This document shows positions 45,801-59,900 of a stretch of DNA of 64,000 nucleotides, piece by piece. Source of the DNA: Dermanyssus gallinae (taxonomy: Eukaryota; Arthropoda; Arachnida; Mesostigmata; Dermanyssidae); NCBI GenBank assembly GCA_003439945.1, contig QVRM01005933.1:176001-240000 (forward strand), in the 5' to 3' direction. The notes beneath the pieces are model-generated. The model searched no databases and was not told where the DNA came from. It saw only the letters and a program-made list of their open reading frames with translations. Position numbers and translations under genes: made by a program. Every line of letters begins with the position of its first letter. The stretch's first letter is position 1.

Positions 45801-46447
45801 GTGTTTCCTCTGCTTCAAACGAGAGCAAGAAAAACGACGGCCTATCCCGGTCGGCCGGCTTCTTAGAGCACTCTGCTCCAATGGGGGGCTGCTCAGCGGC
45901 GCGCAGTAAACTTGGGCCTTACCACCTTGTGGAAGCCGCGAACTTCTACAGAGAAGCAGCGCACCAACTTCGTGCGATAACCCCTCGATAGGTCTGAGAG
46001 TGGCCTGAACAATTGTCTCCGCCCGCCTATCGAAGCTGCTAACTGGCTGGTCCGGTGCCTGTGAATGGCAAACAATCATTAACCCCTTGCTTGTCTTAAT
46101 TTCCGTTCGCCATCATAACGCGCGCTAGCAACGTCGACGAGTAGAGAACGCATAGCAAGGCTGCCAACACTAATAGAATAGAGTAGAAACACTAATACAT
46201 AATGGTTTGGCATACAGGTTGGCATACACCAAACCAGCAGCATTGCTACACTACTGTGAGAGCAGCGATTCCTCCACGACTTCGCTAACTAAGCCGTGTT
46301 AATTGAACGCGAGAGGAATTTTTGTCCTGCTTCCTCAGTTATGACTAACACTTGTATAGAACAACTAATAATACTAACATTCATGACATAACTACTGCAG
46401 CTGCCACCAGTGGCACTAGACTACTAATAATAATACCTGCTCCCACC
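42836..46447. other. spacer rich in trinucleotide repeats
   Basis: CAA/CAG-rich sequence lies at 42940-43050, CTG runs at 43924-43944, 44517-44534 and 45688-45703, and a CAA run at 44042-44062. The long minus frame 44468-43851 (205 codons) has no ATG at its start and passes through these runs, giving Ser and Val homopolymers; I do not call it a gene. Confidence 0.5.
43924..44534. repeat. cluster of (CTG)n and (CAA)n tracts
   Basis: Three tracts within 610 bp: CTG at 43924-43944, CAA at 44042-44062 and CTG at 44517-44534. Confidence 0.92.

Positions 46448-46505
<58 letters not shown>
46448..46505. repeat. (TA)n array
   Basis: About 58 bp with one TG interruption near 46461. Confidence 0.96.
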
Positions 46506-46508
<3 letters not shown>

Positions 46509-48639
46509 TATTACGGTTACCATCAATGGTCGTATGGCAACGGCATGTCGTGCATTAACGAAGCGACGGCCCAGGCACGTACGCGAACGTGACTTATATC
46601 AGCTCTCTCCGGCAAAGGAATACAGCAGCAGCACCAGCAGGACAATGCTTGAGATTCAGCGCGCGACCAGCTCTAACTGAGCTGGACACTCGAGCCGGCT
46701 ACCCTGCTATTTATAATTGTTATGGCATTCCTCTGTTTTTGTTTTTGTATTTTAAACGCCTAAATAATAATGCTTAATATGTCGTTATATCGTCTTGTAG
46801 AGCTATAGCGGCCTAGAAAGGTAGTCTAGTTTAGAGTGTGGTGACCGACGCAGGCAGGCAAGGTGCCGCCGTGCATAGTCTGCCCCTTAGGCGCGGCGAG
46901 TTTTATCAACGAGTTGTCCGTGCGGACCTTCTGTCAATCTGCCCTGCTGCTGCTGCTGCAGCAGCGCATGCGAAACGCAAATGCACTATATGTACTGTTC
47001 CGGACTCTCTATTGTCTGGCCAAACAAATCACTTAGCATGAGCATACACTGTGGGGGGCGAATGCAACGGATGCGGCAAGGCCCACTGCTTACTAAACTC
47101 CAGGCGCAAATAAGAAATTGTGGGCTTCTCATTTAACATTCATGCACCGCATCATTTGCCTCATCACGCTCGCCGTGTAAAAGTGTGTGGTAGGTGGCGG
47201 TAGAACAGGATGTCGCGCTCTACATACATACACGCATACATTGTTAACGCTGCAAGGTACGTTGTCGCGCTATAAGGTACATTGTTGCTTCCGATCGCGG
47301 TGTCGCGCCAAAACAGAGAAGTTGAAACAAGGCGCATTCATTAAGGCGCCTCTTTCTTCCTTTGGCAAACGTGCATAGAACGTCAGCGTAGAGCAGAGCT
47401 ATGGCGTAACTCTGCCCACCTGCCCGCGGGACCGTCCAATGATAGACGCGGCTTTGTTGGCCTTTTACAGTATCTGCTACAGTTGGGAGTCATTGTTGTT
47501 GTTGTTGTTGTTGTACGTCTTCTTCTTGTTACTCTTGTTGCTAACGTTCTAGATGGCGGCAGTGAACCTCGGGTCCTGCCGGTCGACCAGCCAGGTTTTG
47601 GCTTTTGGCTCATCTTGCTGAACCGGAACAAGACGCGGGTGGAATAAGGGAGAAGGGACAATTGAAGAAGAAAGAAACAGGAAAACGCCCAAGCGAAGGA
47701 CAAACGAAGGGCAAACAAAGGCAACCGGGCAACAAAAGCCTAGCGCTGAGGCCGCCGGACACCACCTGCAGCCAGTTGTGTTTACGGCCGGCGGGGCGGC
47801 GGCAGGAACGATGGTGGTGTCAAAACGACAACACCGGGGCCGGGCAGATCCGAACTCTAAACTCCAGGCCTCACGGCCAGTTTTCGACAGCGACAACACG
47901 ATTAGCGGCGCCTGTGAGAGCCGTGGTGATATCAGTGATGCAGTGGTTGTCGTTTTCGTAGCAGTGATGGAATGGGGGGGGTGGGGTAGCCAGTACTAGA
48001 CGCTATAGACTAGCTAAAGTATACGGTTACCAATCCAAGCCACTGATTTCTCCCGCCGTCGTCGTCGTCATCGTTCCTGAATAGACCGACATTGGGAGGT
48101 GGTGATGGTGGTCATGGTATAGAGTCGAGAACCCGTAAATTTACCCACGATCGATGTCACTCTTCTCATTTTAGGGAGGGCGAAGCGGCCAGGAGATACT
48201 TTGTGAGGGGAACAGGGATCTTGCGTACTGCTGCTGCTGCTGCTATTGAATATCACAAGAGCGTGTATATACACATCATACGCATACAACTAGCTGGATT
48301 TGTAGGTCCTTGTATGCATGCTAGCCTGACTGCGCTCGGAAATACATCTATATATATGGTTCATTCATGTGGTTGTGCGCGTCAACGTATGGCTACTGAA
48401 TGGGTGACGACTGTCATGAGTCTTTTGTGCTTGTGCTTACATCTGTAATGAGTGTATACGCTCTGACGCTTAAACATGTTGCACACACGAATGAAGAGAG
48501 TTGTATGGATGGTATTGGTGAAATGAAACGAGTCAAAGAATGGCGTCGTAGAGCGCTTCGTGGGGGAGTGTGTCCCATACAGGAACTACTAACTACACCC
48601 TGCACACTAATAGTAGTTACACACTTCGTCGGCACGAAG
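46506..48639. other. spacer; CG-rich 47540-47960
   Basis: A TTG run lies at 47493-47514. The CG-rich block holds a strong-context ATG at 47811 opening 63 codons (MVVSKRQHRGRADPNSK...) and containing CCT|GTGAGA, a possible first exon with no known homology. Confidence 0.3.
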
Positions 48640-48710
48640 CGTTGAGGATAGCCGGTGGCGGTCCTAATCTAGGAGTCACGGGCTTGATCCCGGCGTCACA
48701 CATGCCATTT
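48640..48710 (+). other. tRNA-like fragment, possible SINE remnant
   Basis: agccggtggcgg is followed about 30 bases later by gggcttgatcccg. This resembles the SINE head (agcccggtggcg) and its B box with an internal deletion. The body does not match. Confidence 0.3.
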
Positions 48711-49793
48711 TCGAAACGACATCTTTCAATAGTTGTAGATTCGGTTTACGTTTGTTAGAAATTGGCCAGAAAGCTAGCGTCAGCAGCGTCACATTTCACA
48801 CCACAACCCAAAACAATTCCCCTTTGTTTCATCTCCCACCACAGCCTTTGTACAGCAGGGGGGGGGGGGCGTAGTATATCCCTTTCGGTTAGCTGGACAT
48901 CGTTCCGCTAGAGGCAGATTCGTGCCTGAGGAATTCAGGAAAAGATAAAGAAAAATAAGGCCAGTAAAGGGGCAATATAACCGCTCCCCGAGAGACAAAC
49001 CGCGCCTGATAATGTTCGAGAAAGTGGCGTCATGGCACGTGCAAATGATCAATTTGGCACACACATTCAGAAAGGTGTTAAATGTCGTTTTGGCCCACAC
49101 ACTACTCATACGTCAACACGGATGTCCCGCGCACAAGGTAACAGGCGATACCTGTAAGCACTTAGAGACATGTCATAACACACTCGCCGACTGTAGCCTG
49201 TCAGAAGTCTTACAGCCTGACTGCGATGCCCTCGGTAAGAGAGAGAGAGGTCGGAGGTTCAACGTGTCGCTCCTGCAGATGAGCACGCTTTGTACGGCCA
49301 TTGGTGTAATTAGGCTCATAATGCCGTCTAACATGCGGCACATGTCAACTTCTTATCGCCAGAGCGAGGGTCGCCTGCTAAAAACCGTTGTTATTGTTGT
49401 TGTTATGGTCGCCAGTAGACCTTTGGCGGGCGTCATAACGACCGCAATACAACACTGACCGTGCGTGCACTGCAAACCGGTTGGCAGAATTTTCTGGAAA
49501 CCTATATTTATACGGCAGGCGGTACCAACCGAACGTGACATGTTTATATTAGTAGGCGGTTGACAGCTTGTGTAAACAACTGTGCTATCTTGTCGGAACA
49601 TATAGTTTCCTCCACTCGTTTAATACTCATCATCCCGTGTCGGCTTAGGTCGGCTCGGCTCGCAGGACAGCCACGCTGGACATGGACGACAAAAAGATCC
49701 CTGCATCCCATGACTAAAGGTCAGAGTCGATCGACTGAGCAGGATTTCGACTTGCTGATCTATGCCCGAAATGTCACTAACAGGGGCAAATTG

Positions 49794-49794
<1 letters not shown>
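48711..49794. other. spacer
   Basis: A G run lies at 48860-48869. The frame 49012-49458 has no known domain. Confidence 0.45.

Positions 49795-49821
<27 letters not shown>
49795..49821. repeat. (TA)n array
   Basis: Lies just outside the palindrome at 49836. Confidence 0.92.
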
Positions 49822-49824
<3 letters not shown>

Positions 49825-49835
49825 TATATTTATAT

Positions 49836-49893
49836 ATCGTCCTAGAACCAGCAATGTATATATATATATATATATTGCTGGTTCTGGGACGAT
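49836..49893. repeat. palindrome with a TA-array core
   Basis: A 20-base arm (atcgtcctagaaccagcaat) and its reverse complement, with one mismatch, flank the TA tract 49856-49875. Confidence 0.92.
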
Positions 49894-49973
49894 CTTAATC
49901 AATTATCTTTGTAGACACAGCCTTAGAACCAATAGGACAACTGCTGCATGGCCTGCGCTCATATATATTTATA

Positions 49974-49976
<3 letters not shown>

Positions 49977-50039
<63 letters not shown>
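49977..50039. repeat. (TA)n array
   Basis: About 63 bp. Confidence 0.96.
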
Positions 50040-50042
<3 letters not shown>

Positions 50043-50682
50043 AGATAGAAATAAATAGGGGGAGGTTAGCGTGAAGATCCACATTTTGCTCGCAATATGT
50101 TCTGGTGTAAGACGTGTCACGCCATCGTGTGTTTTTCTCTTTCTGCTTCGAGTTGGCGTTGTCATTATACGTGTGGCGCTCGGGCAAACCGGACGCAGTA
50201 CCCAGAGTCGTAAAGCTCCCACTCTAAGCGTTCGCCAGTAGCAAGGTAGGCCGACAATAACAGACGCCAAATGTAAGCCCCTGAATGTTCGTTAGGGAAT
50301 GGGGCAGAGCTGTAGAATTCTTCGGTTCTAGGCATACAGATCTGCGGAAGTTATTTGCGTTGCAGGAAATCACCGATGACGAAATAAATGTAAAGACCGC
50401 TCTCTGTGGCTACTCTTCCTGATCGACAGAAACAGCAACGACAACGACGGCGACGACAACAACGGCGACGACAACAACAACCATCACAATTCAACGTTCA
50501 ATACTGACCTGTTTTCGAGCGGTAGTCCTTGACGTGCAATGCTGACACAGTTTATAGTACATTACCTAGCTTATAACCAGTTTCGCATTGTTCAAACAGA
50601 CCTATTACAACCAGGGGGTAGGTCTCGCTAAAATTGCGCCTCTCAAGCAACCGAAAGTCGTCTAAATCCTTGTTAAAGATAA

Positions 50683-50735
<53 letters not shown>

Positions 50736-52936
50736 ACGGGTGCGTTAGCATGTTTGCAACTGTCTTTGTGTGTAGAAAAGGAACGATCGCGGCAAGCGGA
50801 AATACATTCAGTGTATGCTTTTACATAAATCGTTGACCTGATTTATGTTCTCTAGTCACGCGAGGAAGTCCCCGCAGTCATCGCTTCGTCATCGCTGCTG
50901 CCTCATATGTACACCCCGTTTCACTAAACAAAACAGTAACAACAACGCGGTAGAGTCTAGGGAATAGAGAGAGGGAATAGGGCCCCATAGAACCGGCTTG
51001 CGCCGTGAAGCTGGAACGAACAACGACCACAAATGCTGCACGGCGGGAGGCGTTACTCTGGCCCTATCTTTCCTCTACCTCTCTCTCTCTCTTCTAACGA
51101 CTACATAGAGGGACTCGTGCAAAAATACACTCTGACAGGCCTATATAAAAATACGCATAGGCTTTATGGAAATCCGCAAAAACTCTACTCTCCGCTAGTA
51201 ATCCCGCTATTCTATATAGTACGCGTTGATTATCCAAAAAGGTCCTCATTGTTCGTTGCAGAATTATCCTTCCTTAAATTATCCTTCGTATGTTTTCAAA
51301 GAACGAGCAAGTTTCCTCTTTTCACCAGGTGGGCTCTAGAGATATTCTCCCCCCCCCCCAGTTGCGACCGTTGCGCTGCATCTCGACCATTGCGCGCTAT
51401 TCAGCAACCATCAAGGATCAACTCCTCTTTTGATCATCACAAAGTGCCAGGGATATCGCAAAGACCAGAGACAAGAAAAGCAGCGAAAAAACGACTATTT
51501 TTTTCTCGTCTATACGCGCAAACGAAAGCTTAGCAGAAGAATGAAGAACGTCTGGCATTCAACGGCGGCTAGCTTGGCAAACTCGACTTTTTGCGCTTCG
51601 CCAGGCTCGTCCTGTTTACACACAGTCGCAGATCGAGTTTCTGCGCGCGCATTTAAAAGCTTCGACGGTACACACTTTTTCACTAACGTTGCTAAGAGGG
51701 CGGATCATCTTCCAACCTCCGTCTCTTAGCCACCACTTCTTAGCGACCGACGGCCTACATTCCGGCCGACGTACGTCAGAAAGCAAACCATACATTAAAA
51801 TGGGACTGCTTTTATATTTTGTCTGATCCGCCTTAAAGAACAGCAAGTATTTCACCTACTAATCAAAGAGATCTAGTAAAAAAATGATATGTAATACTGC
51901 GTTTGATATATCACACTGAAATCTTTGGGTATATATGTATAGCCTAAGTTTCGTAGCGTGGCTTTAACTTCCAATGGTGCGGCACTGTTTCCCAATAATC
52001 CTCTACTTAGCCCATACCATTATACCAGCCAGCTTACATTTTGTCTATGGCCTAGGCTTCCATTTTCAGATCGCACCTTGCATTTAAAATCACTTTTCAC
52101 CACCCAGCCAATGCCAAATCCTCTCCGCAAATGTAAATAACCAATAAAATAGGTACATTTGCTGTACACCGTGGCTGTTACAACCGAGCCTGGCTCTGTG
52201 TGTATTGCGTAGTTTCGTATTTGAAAGGTTGGGCAGTCGTACAGGTTTACTTGCATTTTAATGGCTATAGCTTTTTTGATCACGAAATAATTTATCGGCG
52301 GATCGTGCTTACTTAATCGCGTATTCTATTAGCAATTTTCCAAACGCACAGTGTCCGCGTGCGCTGCTTTGTCTGTTTAGCTAAATAACGTGTGAGGACA
52401 ACACAAAAACACTTTTAATTTGTTATACATTTACATTTTAGAGATTGAACACGCATTTAAATTTAATAACCTACACTCAGCGTCGTCATGCAGAATTTGG
52501 CTGATTTTAACCAATACTTCTGTAAGAACGCATACTTGGCCTAGGGCGAGTCTAAACATTCCACAACAGCGCGCTGAAGACCTCATTCAATTCCATTGAA
52601 ATCATGACATAGTAAAGCCTGTAGAAAATGTATCATAATCGTATATACCTCTTGTCATGTAGAACAAACATATAATACAAGCACGGCTTATATTATGTTA
52701 TGATTCCAGTAAAATCGAACAAGATCTAGAATGCACTATTGTAAAATGCTTAAATTCACACTAGTTCAAGCATGCGTTATTATACCACAGACCACTTTTG
52801 TCTGGACAGTCAGTGATAAATCAGAGGATCTGATTTGTATATGTATCGGCCGTCCAGACCAAGAGTGGCCGATGAAGAAACACTAGTAAATAGCGATCCT
52901 AATGCATCCCTGCTTAATGGATCTAACAAAACACAA

Positions 52937-52939
<3 letters not shown>
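50040..52939. other. spacer, no gene recognised
   Basis: Contains GAC/CAA-rich sequence (about 50436-50483), a TA array (50688-50727) and a C run (51350-51359). The 166-codon frame 51033-51533 has no recognisable domain. Confidence 0.45.
50688..50727. repeat. (TA)n array
   Basis: About 40 bp, running into a short (TG) stretch. Confidence 0.95.

Positions 52940-53005
<66 letters not shown>
52940..53005. repeat. (TA)n array
   Basis: About 66 bp; only weak symmetry in the flanks. Confidence 0.96.
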
Positions 53006-53008
<3 letters not shown>

Positions 53009-55287
53009 GTTTTACTCAAGTTCGTGTATTCGTATTTAAAAATTGCAATTGCAATATTCAAATATAGTGAACCGGTTTTTGTTGTTTATATAAATATTGT
53101 TTGTTTAGACTACAACAAAATAGCAAACAATTATTAGCCAATAGGCTTAGGAAATAAAATAAACAGTTATAGTAACTAGATATAAGCCATAGTTCGAGCC
53201 AGCCCTTGTCCTATTAAATATACAATCCACAAGCCCCTCGCTCAATCAGTCGAAGCTTGATAATAGCCACTAGTTTGTGGATAAAGAAGGGTTACAATAA
53301 TGTGGGCTAGCACGCATTTTCGTTTAAACGGTAGCCAGATCCACTGGCAATAGCTAAACCGTTATTTCAGGCCGATCCGCAAGACAGGCAGCAACAAGCA
53401 GGCCTTTTTTATAGGTGGACATGGGCGAGCTAAGCGCGGGAAATGTGCAAGGAGGAATTAGCGCTCCATTGTAAAATGATGGTTCATTTCACAACATCAC
53501 TACGCAGCGAAATCGGTCGCATCCAATTTCTGACCACTGACCATTCATTACCTTTGAATGTTGTTGGTGTCCCTGCATGTATTTGATGTCTTTGCATGCA
53601 GTTGGTTCTAGTTCCTAGCTTGAGAGGGGAGTCAACTCAATCAACCGTAAAGAGGACGGGAGAAAAAACACGCACAGGTAAGTGTACTTATTCCCTACAA
53701 TATTGGTTCTGCGAATTTTCTATTACAGAACTACGGACTCGCGTTAGGCTGAGTGACTGCCGCAAGGGCTCAATAACTTCAAAAAGGGGGATCGTGCCAA
53801 GTTATTCCCTGAAGCCCTCCGGCTAGGGTGGGTTGCTACTTCTCGCCTGCCATCGGGAATACCACTACAACCTAGAAGAACAGAAATACATTTTATGCAT
53901 TCTTCTATGTGGCGTAGACGCTAGGAGACATTGTAGAAGCTGCTGTTGCTTTGTTTATATCTGTCCAGAAATGCAATTGTCGGGTGAAAGGGCAATAGTA
54001 GGAAGCCGCAGAAACGTAATCACAACTAAGGACATCGACGGAGAGAGAACGTTTTAGGTTTTCCAGTGAAAATTGCTCTCGTGCATTACCAACTAGTACG
54101 GGTGAGTACGCTGTATGCTGTTCTGTATAGGAGGTTGCTTTTTACTCTGGACTATCATTTGCCCCTACGGGCTGGGAATCGTTGTAAGGGCTATCTTTAA
54201 TGCACCAGAGGCCGGACATGTTGAGATATCTTGGGTTCCTCAACGTTCCCTGCGGTAGCATGGACCCTGACTCTCGGCGGTGGATGGTTTATCATCTGCT
54301 CTCAAGAAGCAGCGCTCAGTGAAACTTCGATCAACAACAGCAGGATCGAACTAGGCGACAGTCCGGTAGATGACAATTAAAAGGCGAAACGCCTATTTGT
54401 CTATGCGTGGTAACCCGAGCGATGACTACCGCACTGGCCCCCTAGACCACGCCCTCACCACGCTGTAGCTACCAGGCCGAACCGATAAACAAACAACCGG
54501 CCGTCCTCTCAATTACTCGATTTTCAGCAAGAAAAGTGCTTGCCTCTATGACATCTACCCTTCAGTCAAGTAGTCGCTAGGCAAGCAATAAAGGCTAGGA
54601 GCTTTCATTGTTTTGTCCTATCGTAAAGCGGTATGACCCGGCGTGTTTAGCGTGTGTGTGTCTATGGTGTCGGTGTCGATGTGACCACCATATTAAGCCA
54701 GCAAGTATAAGCTGACCCGGCAGCTGTCCTATGAGAGGTGCCGACCTAGGTTCTAAACTCGGATCCAGTCAAATTGTTCTCTCGTACATCTCACTGAGTG
54801 CAACAAACGCCGGGAAGGATCGGCGAAATGGCGCCATAGGTTACTACTATTACTACCACCATGAATAACGCTACAGTTGCAGGCACCGAATTATATGTGG
54901 TTACGCCCGTATGCTCATTTGCGATATTCGTGCACACGTGATCCCTCTTTTACTACCTTTATATCTACCAATTTCTAGTGAAATAAACTTGTATATATTA
55001 TGGAGAATCGCCTATTTTACTACCGCCGATGGCCGAGACCAAGTAGTGTTCTATAGACGTTTAAGTTTGAATGAGCCTTAAAACCCGGATATATGCCTTT
55101 TTAATGGCCCCAGGGTTCCAGGGTTAACGTCGCTAGTCGCCTTTCTCGTCCACCGTCGACACGAAACCTGGATCGGCTCTCATAGACTTCCGGTGCCCTT
55201 CTCTCGCTCTCTAGCTTCCATTCTCTAATTTACAACACAGTTCCGAGGTCGCATTTAGCGTTTTACGTGTGCACTCCTCACCAAGAG
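53006..55287. other. spacer, no gene recognised
   Basis: Nothing recognisable on either strand. Confidence 0.45.
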
Positions 55288-55341
55288 GCAACAATACAAA
55301 TAAAACCACACCGCACAGTGTGGTTTTATTTGTATTGTTGC
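55288..55341. repeat. perfect 24-bp inverted repeat, 6-base loop
   Basis: The arm starting gcaacaatacaaataaaacc at 55288-55311 is exactly reverse-complementary to 55318-55341. The loop is cgcaca. Confidence 0.97.
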
Positions 55342-56735
55342 ATTCTCTCCACTTGTCCCCCACCTCCCTAGTTGTTCCTAACTGTTCCTCTGTTACTATT
55401 CCTCTTCCTCTCTCTTTCTCTCTCTTTTGCACTCGACACATTTTCTACTCTTCTAGCTCACCAGCCTTTTCTCGAGCCCTCCCCTATTAGGCTACATATG
55501 TAGGCATAGGTGGTTTCGTGGGCTGGATGGGTATCCGTACCGTACCGAGTTGTTCATCCCTTCGTATAATCCAATTAGTTTTGACTATAACAGCCCGACC
55601 TTATCCCGACGTCAACCGAGTGGACAAGCAGGCGCCTCATCTGACCAGCAGGGATTGACGTCGGGATTGGTGCTGTGTGCTGGGGGCTGCCAAGTGAAAA
55701 TTAAACGTAGTGTTGAACGACAGCGGTGGTGACGGTCGTAGGGAACAAGAGAAGCCGGGACACTATCGAGTTTAACTAGCCAAGCCTGCTGACCTGCTGG
55801 TCATCGACGAGGGCGCGTGCTCCCGGAAGCGGATAGATGACTCACCCTTTCCAAACCTCGTTTAGCAGTTTATAGCATAAACAGAAATGGTTTCATTGGA
55901 ACTATCTAATCGGGATCTATTTTCTGAGACCGACTGAGCTCTTCAGTCTGAAGTCAACAATTCAAATGGTTAGGACATACAGAAAAAACAACAAATTGTG
56001 GTCAGGTCAAAACGACCCGTAGACAATGCTGGTCGATCTCGCCCACCGTTGTCACACCAGCTCGTCAATCAACTTTACGCTTAACAGAAAATGTACCTGA
56101 CTCTCTCTCAGCAAGCGTATCGTGAAAAAATGCCACAGAGTTCATAAGATCAGCCTATACGCTTGTCGTCGACAACGGTGCGTACGATGGCAATAGAAGA
56201 AAACACAATGTTTCACACCGTATCCGCCCACGTAAGCCTAGCCTCGCGGGTCGGGCCTATAGGTGGCCTTTTGCGCGAGCACAGTGATAACGACCGTACT
56301 GTATCAATGTACGCACGTAAATTACCCAGCAATAAACACGCCACTTTGTGTCGTGCCTCTTGTGTTTTTAAATTAATTATTATTATTATTAGTAAATTAT
56401 CTTTTGTTTTTATATGAAATACATTTTATCAAGTTACTCAACAATATGTACTTTTGCTATGACCTGCACCTGTTATCTCCATATTTTACAGTTATTAATG
56501 AATGGATGAGTTGTTTATTAACTAATATTTGGTTTATGCACATATGTGCTACAGCTCTCCTACACCATTTTCGTCAGCCATGTTGCTTTTGTACACAGTT
56601 AAAGATGACACAAATCACACGATCTCCGCATAGTTTGCATTCAGTCTCGGTCGATATTTTACCGTTAAAAATCATGAACATTTTTCAGTTTCAGTCGCCA
56701 CGTGTACCACACGCCGTGTCCCACACGATTATACC
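55342..56735. other. spacer
   Basis: CT-rich sequence lies at 55400-55430. No gene recognised. The last 14 bases (56722-56735) are the eroded duplication of SINE copy 3. Confidence 0.4.
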
Positions 56736-56930
56736 TAAAAACAAGAAATCCTTTCGAGGCTGACTCTCAGCCAAGATTTAACGTCTATGGGACTGCTTTG
56801 CGTATTGCTTCACAGGCGGACCCCCATAAATACAAAAGTGCCACGGTGGGGCTCGAATCCGCGCACCTACGTATGTGTCTCCTCCGGTCGCGAGGCGCAG
56901 AGGCATGCCACCACGCCACCGGGCTAGACA
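56736..56930 (-). mobile_element. tRNA-derived SINE, copy 3
   Basis: The minus strand starts agcccggtggcgtggtggc, giving the same A box TGGCGTGGTGG as copy 1, and has a B box GGATTCGAGCCCC. The body passes through tttgtatttatgggggtcc to gtcagcc and a TTTTT end. Degenerate flanks 56722-56735 and 56931-56944 match in most positions and mark the insertion site. It is older than copy 1 by flank decay. Confidence 0.88.
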
Positions 56931-56944
56931 ACACGGTTATAACT

Positions 56945-59900
56945 GCCATCACCGATCTGCCTTATCGTGAGAATAGCGCAAGAGAGTGCTCTCCGAGACC
57001 GTACAAAGGTCGTACGGCGGGGAGGTATCGACGCCCCGTACGACCCTTGTCCCGCCGGCCGTGGTAAGGCCCACCCTGGTCGCTCAGTCTGATTAAACAG
57101 CCCACCGCTCCGCTGTTTTAATCAAAACGCCGTGGACAGGCGGCGTCATTTTGTACAAACGTCATTTCATAACATCCGTTTCGTTCGGCGACGTTGACAT
57201 AACCATCACCGTTCAACGCAAACATAATTAGTGCGCGCGTGTGCCAGCCAGCCTAAGTGCTGTACGATCGCCGCGCCGTGAAGTGTCGTCGTCGTCGTCT
57301 GCCACTCGATGCGTGTAAGTGTGCCCGGAATCTCTTTTGAAACGAGCCGCTGCTGCTGTCATCGTCGTCGCCACCGCCGAACGTCTCCCGACGCCTGTTC
57401 ACCGAACACAGTGTCCGCTGCTGACATCGCTATTTTGTCAGCAGCCCGACCTGGCGGCGACGCGCGGGCGGAAAATTGCCTTCGACATAGGAACAAGAAG
57501 CTCCAAAAGCTCGAGGGTCGTCGAGAAGGCGAGGTGAGACCGTAGAGGTGGTGTTCCTTGTCGGGTCGGGTCGGGCCGGGCCGGGCCTGGTGCGCGCCCG
57601 ACATGGCCCGAGGAATAAGCAGGACAAATACGCCGGCCGCGACTGCAGCTGCGACTGACTGGATGACGACAACGACTGGCTTTGTTTTTGCTATGGTCGG
57701 GCACGATGTCGTCGGCCAAGATTGTCCTCCTCATAGGAGGAGAATTGGATTTTATAAATTAGCCGTCGGCGGCCTCGCCACCGCGGTCCCCAGCGTCGTG
57801 AGTGTCTGCCTCGTCTTGTTTGTATACGACGTAGTGCATTAGGCATACAAGTAAGCTTAGCCGGCACGAGCTTTGAGGCGGCTCTGAGGAGCAGTTTACG
57901 TGTACTCGACGCCGTCGAGTCGCCCCCGAGGGTCTCCTTACCTACATTTCTTCAGAGGGCGGCGAGATGATGATGATGATGAAGTCGATTAGCGGCTCCT
58001 CGAGCCTCGGCCAAACCACCACACGCCTGTTGCATGCTCAAATGCGGGCTCTCTCTGCGCGGACTTCGTTTGTCGCGGGTTGGCCATTAAAACTACGATG
58101 ATGAGATTTGCTGTGTTTTTATAACTGCTCCAAACTATTAGTTGGTCAGAAATACAGGTACACGCACGCACGACGGCTTTCGCTGGTACAGCCTGTATTA
58201 CGTAAGCTTTGTATAAGCTTGTGTTCTGCGTATATAATTGTTCCTGCATATTGCTGTACTGCCGAACAATGTAATTCGTGGTAAGACGAAAACGGCGTGA
58301 ACTGCGGCATACAACTGCTAGTTGATTTGAGATTTATAAATATTAAATCACACCATGTAGATTGTGTTCCACTTACAGTTTAATGACGACAAATAGGCTG
58401 GCTCATCGTTGGTTTATCGCTAGTTGCACATCAGATGTAAGCGCTATTCGCACAGAAACCGTTACGAATGACTTCTGTATAACATGGACTTTGTGAGTGT
58501 AAAAATAAACGATTCCAAAAAATAAAATGGAATAAACATAGACAGACTACAATGTATACGTATAAAAGAACGTGTGAAATAGGGAAACATAAGCAGGTGA
58601 TACGTGAAATAGACTACGTCTAACAATGTGCGCCGAGATAAAGGCATAATGAAATCAGAAGCAGATGAAGCGACCAAGTCGTGTGTTAGCCGATGTTACT
58701 TGATAAAATTCGCCTGTGCAATTGCAACAAACAAAACAATACTCAACGAATTCCCGTTTGTTTAAACCACACGTACACATTGCACACTAGAAAGGCCACA
58801 CTATGTTCCCAGCTCCATTGTGCTAGAATAGACACAATTTACGATCTTATAATTCCTGGCACGATTGGCCTTAGCTAGGTGACGTTGTATTGAGACGGTG
58901 CCTGATCAGGCAGGCCGTTATTTTCCTCGCTTGCCTTCGGGTAGTGTTCTTCGCATTAATTCGTTAGATGTCATCGGCTTTAACTCGTCGTCGGTAGCCG
59001 CCGTTGTCTGCTCCGCTTCTAGATTGCCCTAGATTTTGAAACCGACCGACTGGTGTGTTTCGAAATCACAAAACTGTCGCCACGTTCTGATGAGTTGGGG
59101 GAGCGCTTAGCCTGAGGGCCGGCACAGAAAACTACTAAGACACGAGTACCTCGTTGTTTCCTCCACGCTAGACAGCTTTGTGACATGCGCCGTGCATTCT
59201 TCAGCTTTCCTGACGAAATCAAAGTTTTTCGATATTCTTCTGCCCTCAATTTCCAATTACTGCCTTAACCCTTTCTCTCTCTCTCAGTACCTTGTCGTCC
59301 GTCCTTTTCCTACAAGCGGCTGGAGCAGGTAGAGAGCCAACAGAAGGGCGAAGTCATTTTGAGAAGAACTGACTCACAGAGGCGTGGGGAGTAATTTTTT
59401 CTCCGGTTAACAAACAAGAGCTGTCGGACCCAATTACTGCAACTTTGTCTACGTTCTACGTAGAGATTCGCGAGGAAAACATGGAACGCCGTGTCACTTG
59501 ATTCGGGTGCCCCAAACCTGACGTGGGGTGACAGTCGCATATGAAGTCGTCTAAGCTGGTTGCCTAGTATACCTTGTCTTTCGCGGGCATACATTCCTCA
59601 CGTGCACTAAGGGAGGACCCGCGCCACGGAAACATGCAGCTGTAAAAACAAGTGGCACCAAACAATAAAAGTGTATTTCAGTATGTACATAACTACCCGG
59701 ACACGTGGGCAATATACCTATAGGGTTAAGTGGTCGACAAAGATGTTGAAAATAATGCAGTTTTTAAATTGCGTACAAAGTGGAAAAGTAATGGGCCAGG
59801 CCAGGTCTACTACAAACATTTTGTGCAGTCGGTGCCGCTCTTGAAGGGCACCCTCTATTAATTATTTAATCAAATGCACAGAGTTTGGCAATTGCTAGGC

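Noticed and set aside
49977..50270. Frames with long Tyr-Ile repeats, here and at other TA arrays
   Set aside because: They are translations of (TA)n, not proteins.
51033..51533. 166-codon frame with a CT-rich start
   Set aside because: Composition follows local microsatellite and C-run sequence, with no domain.
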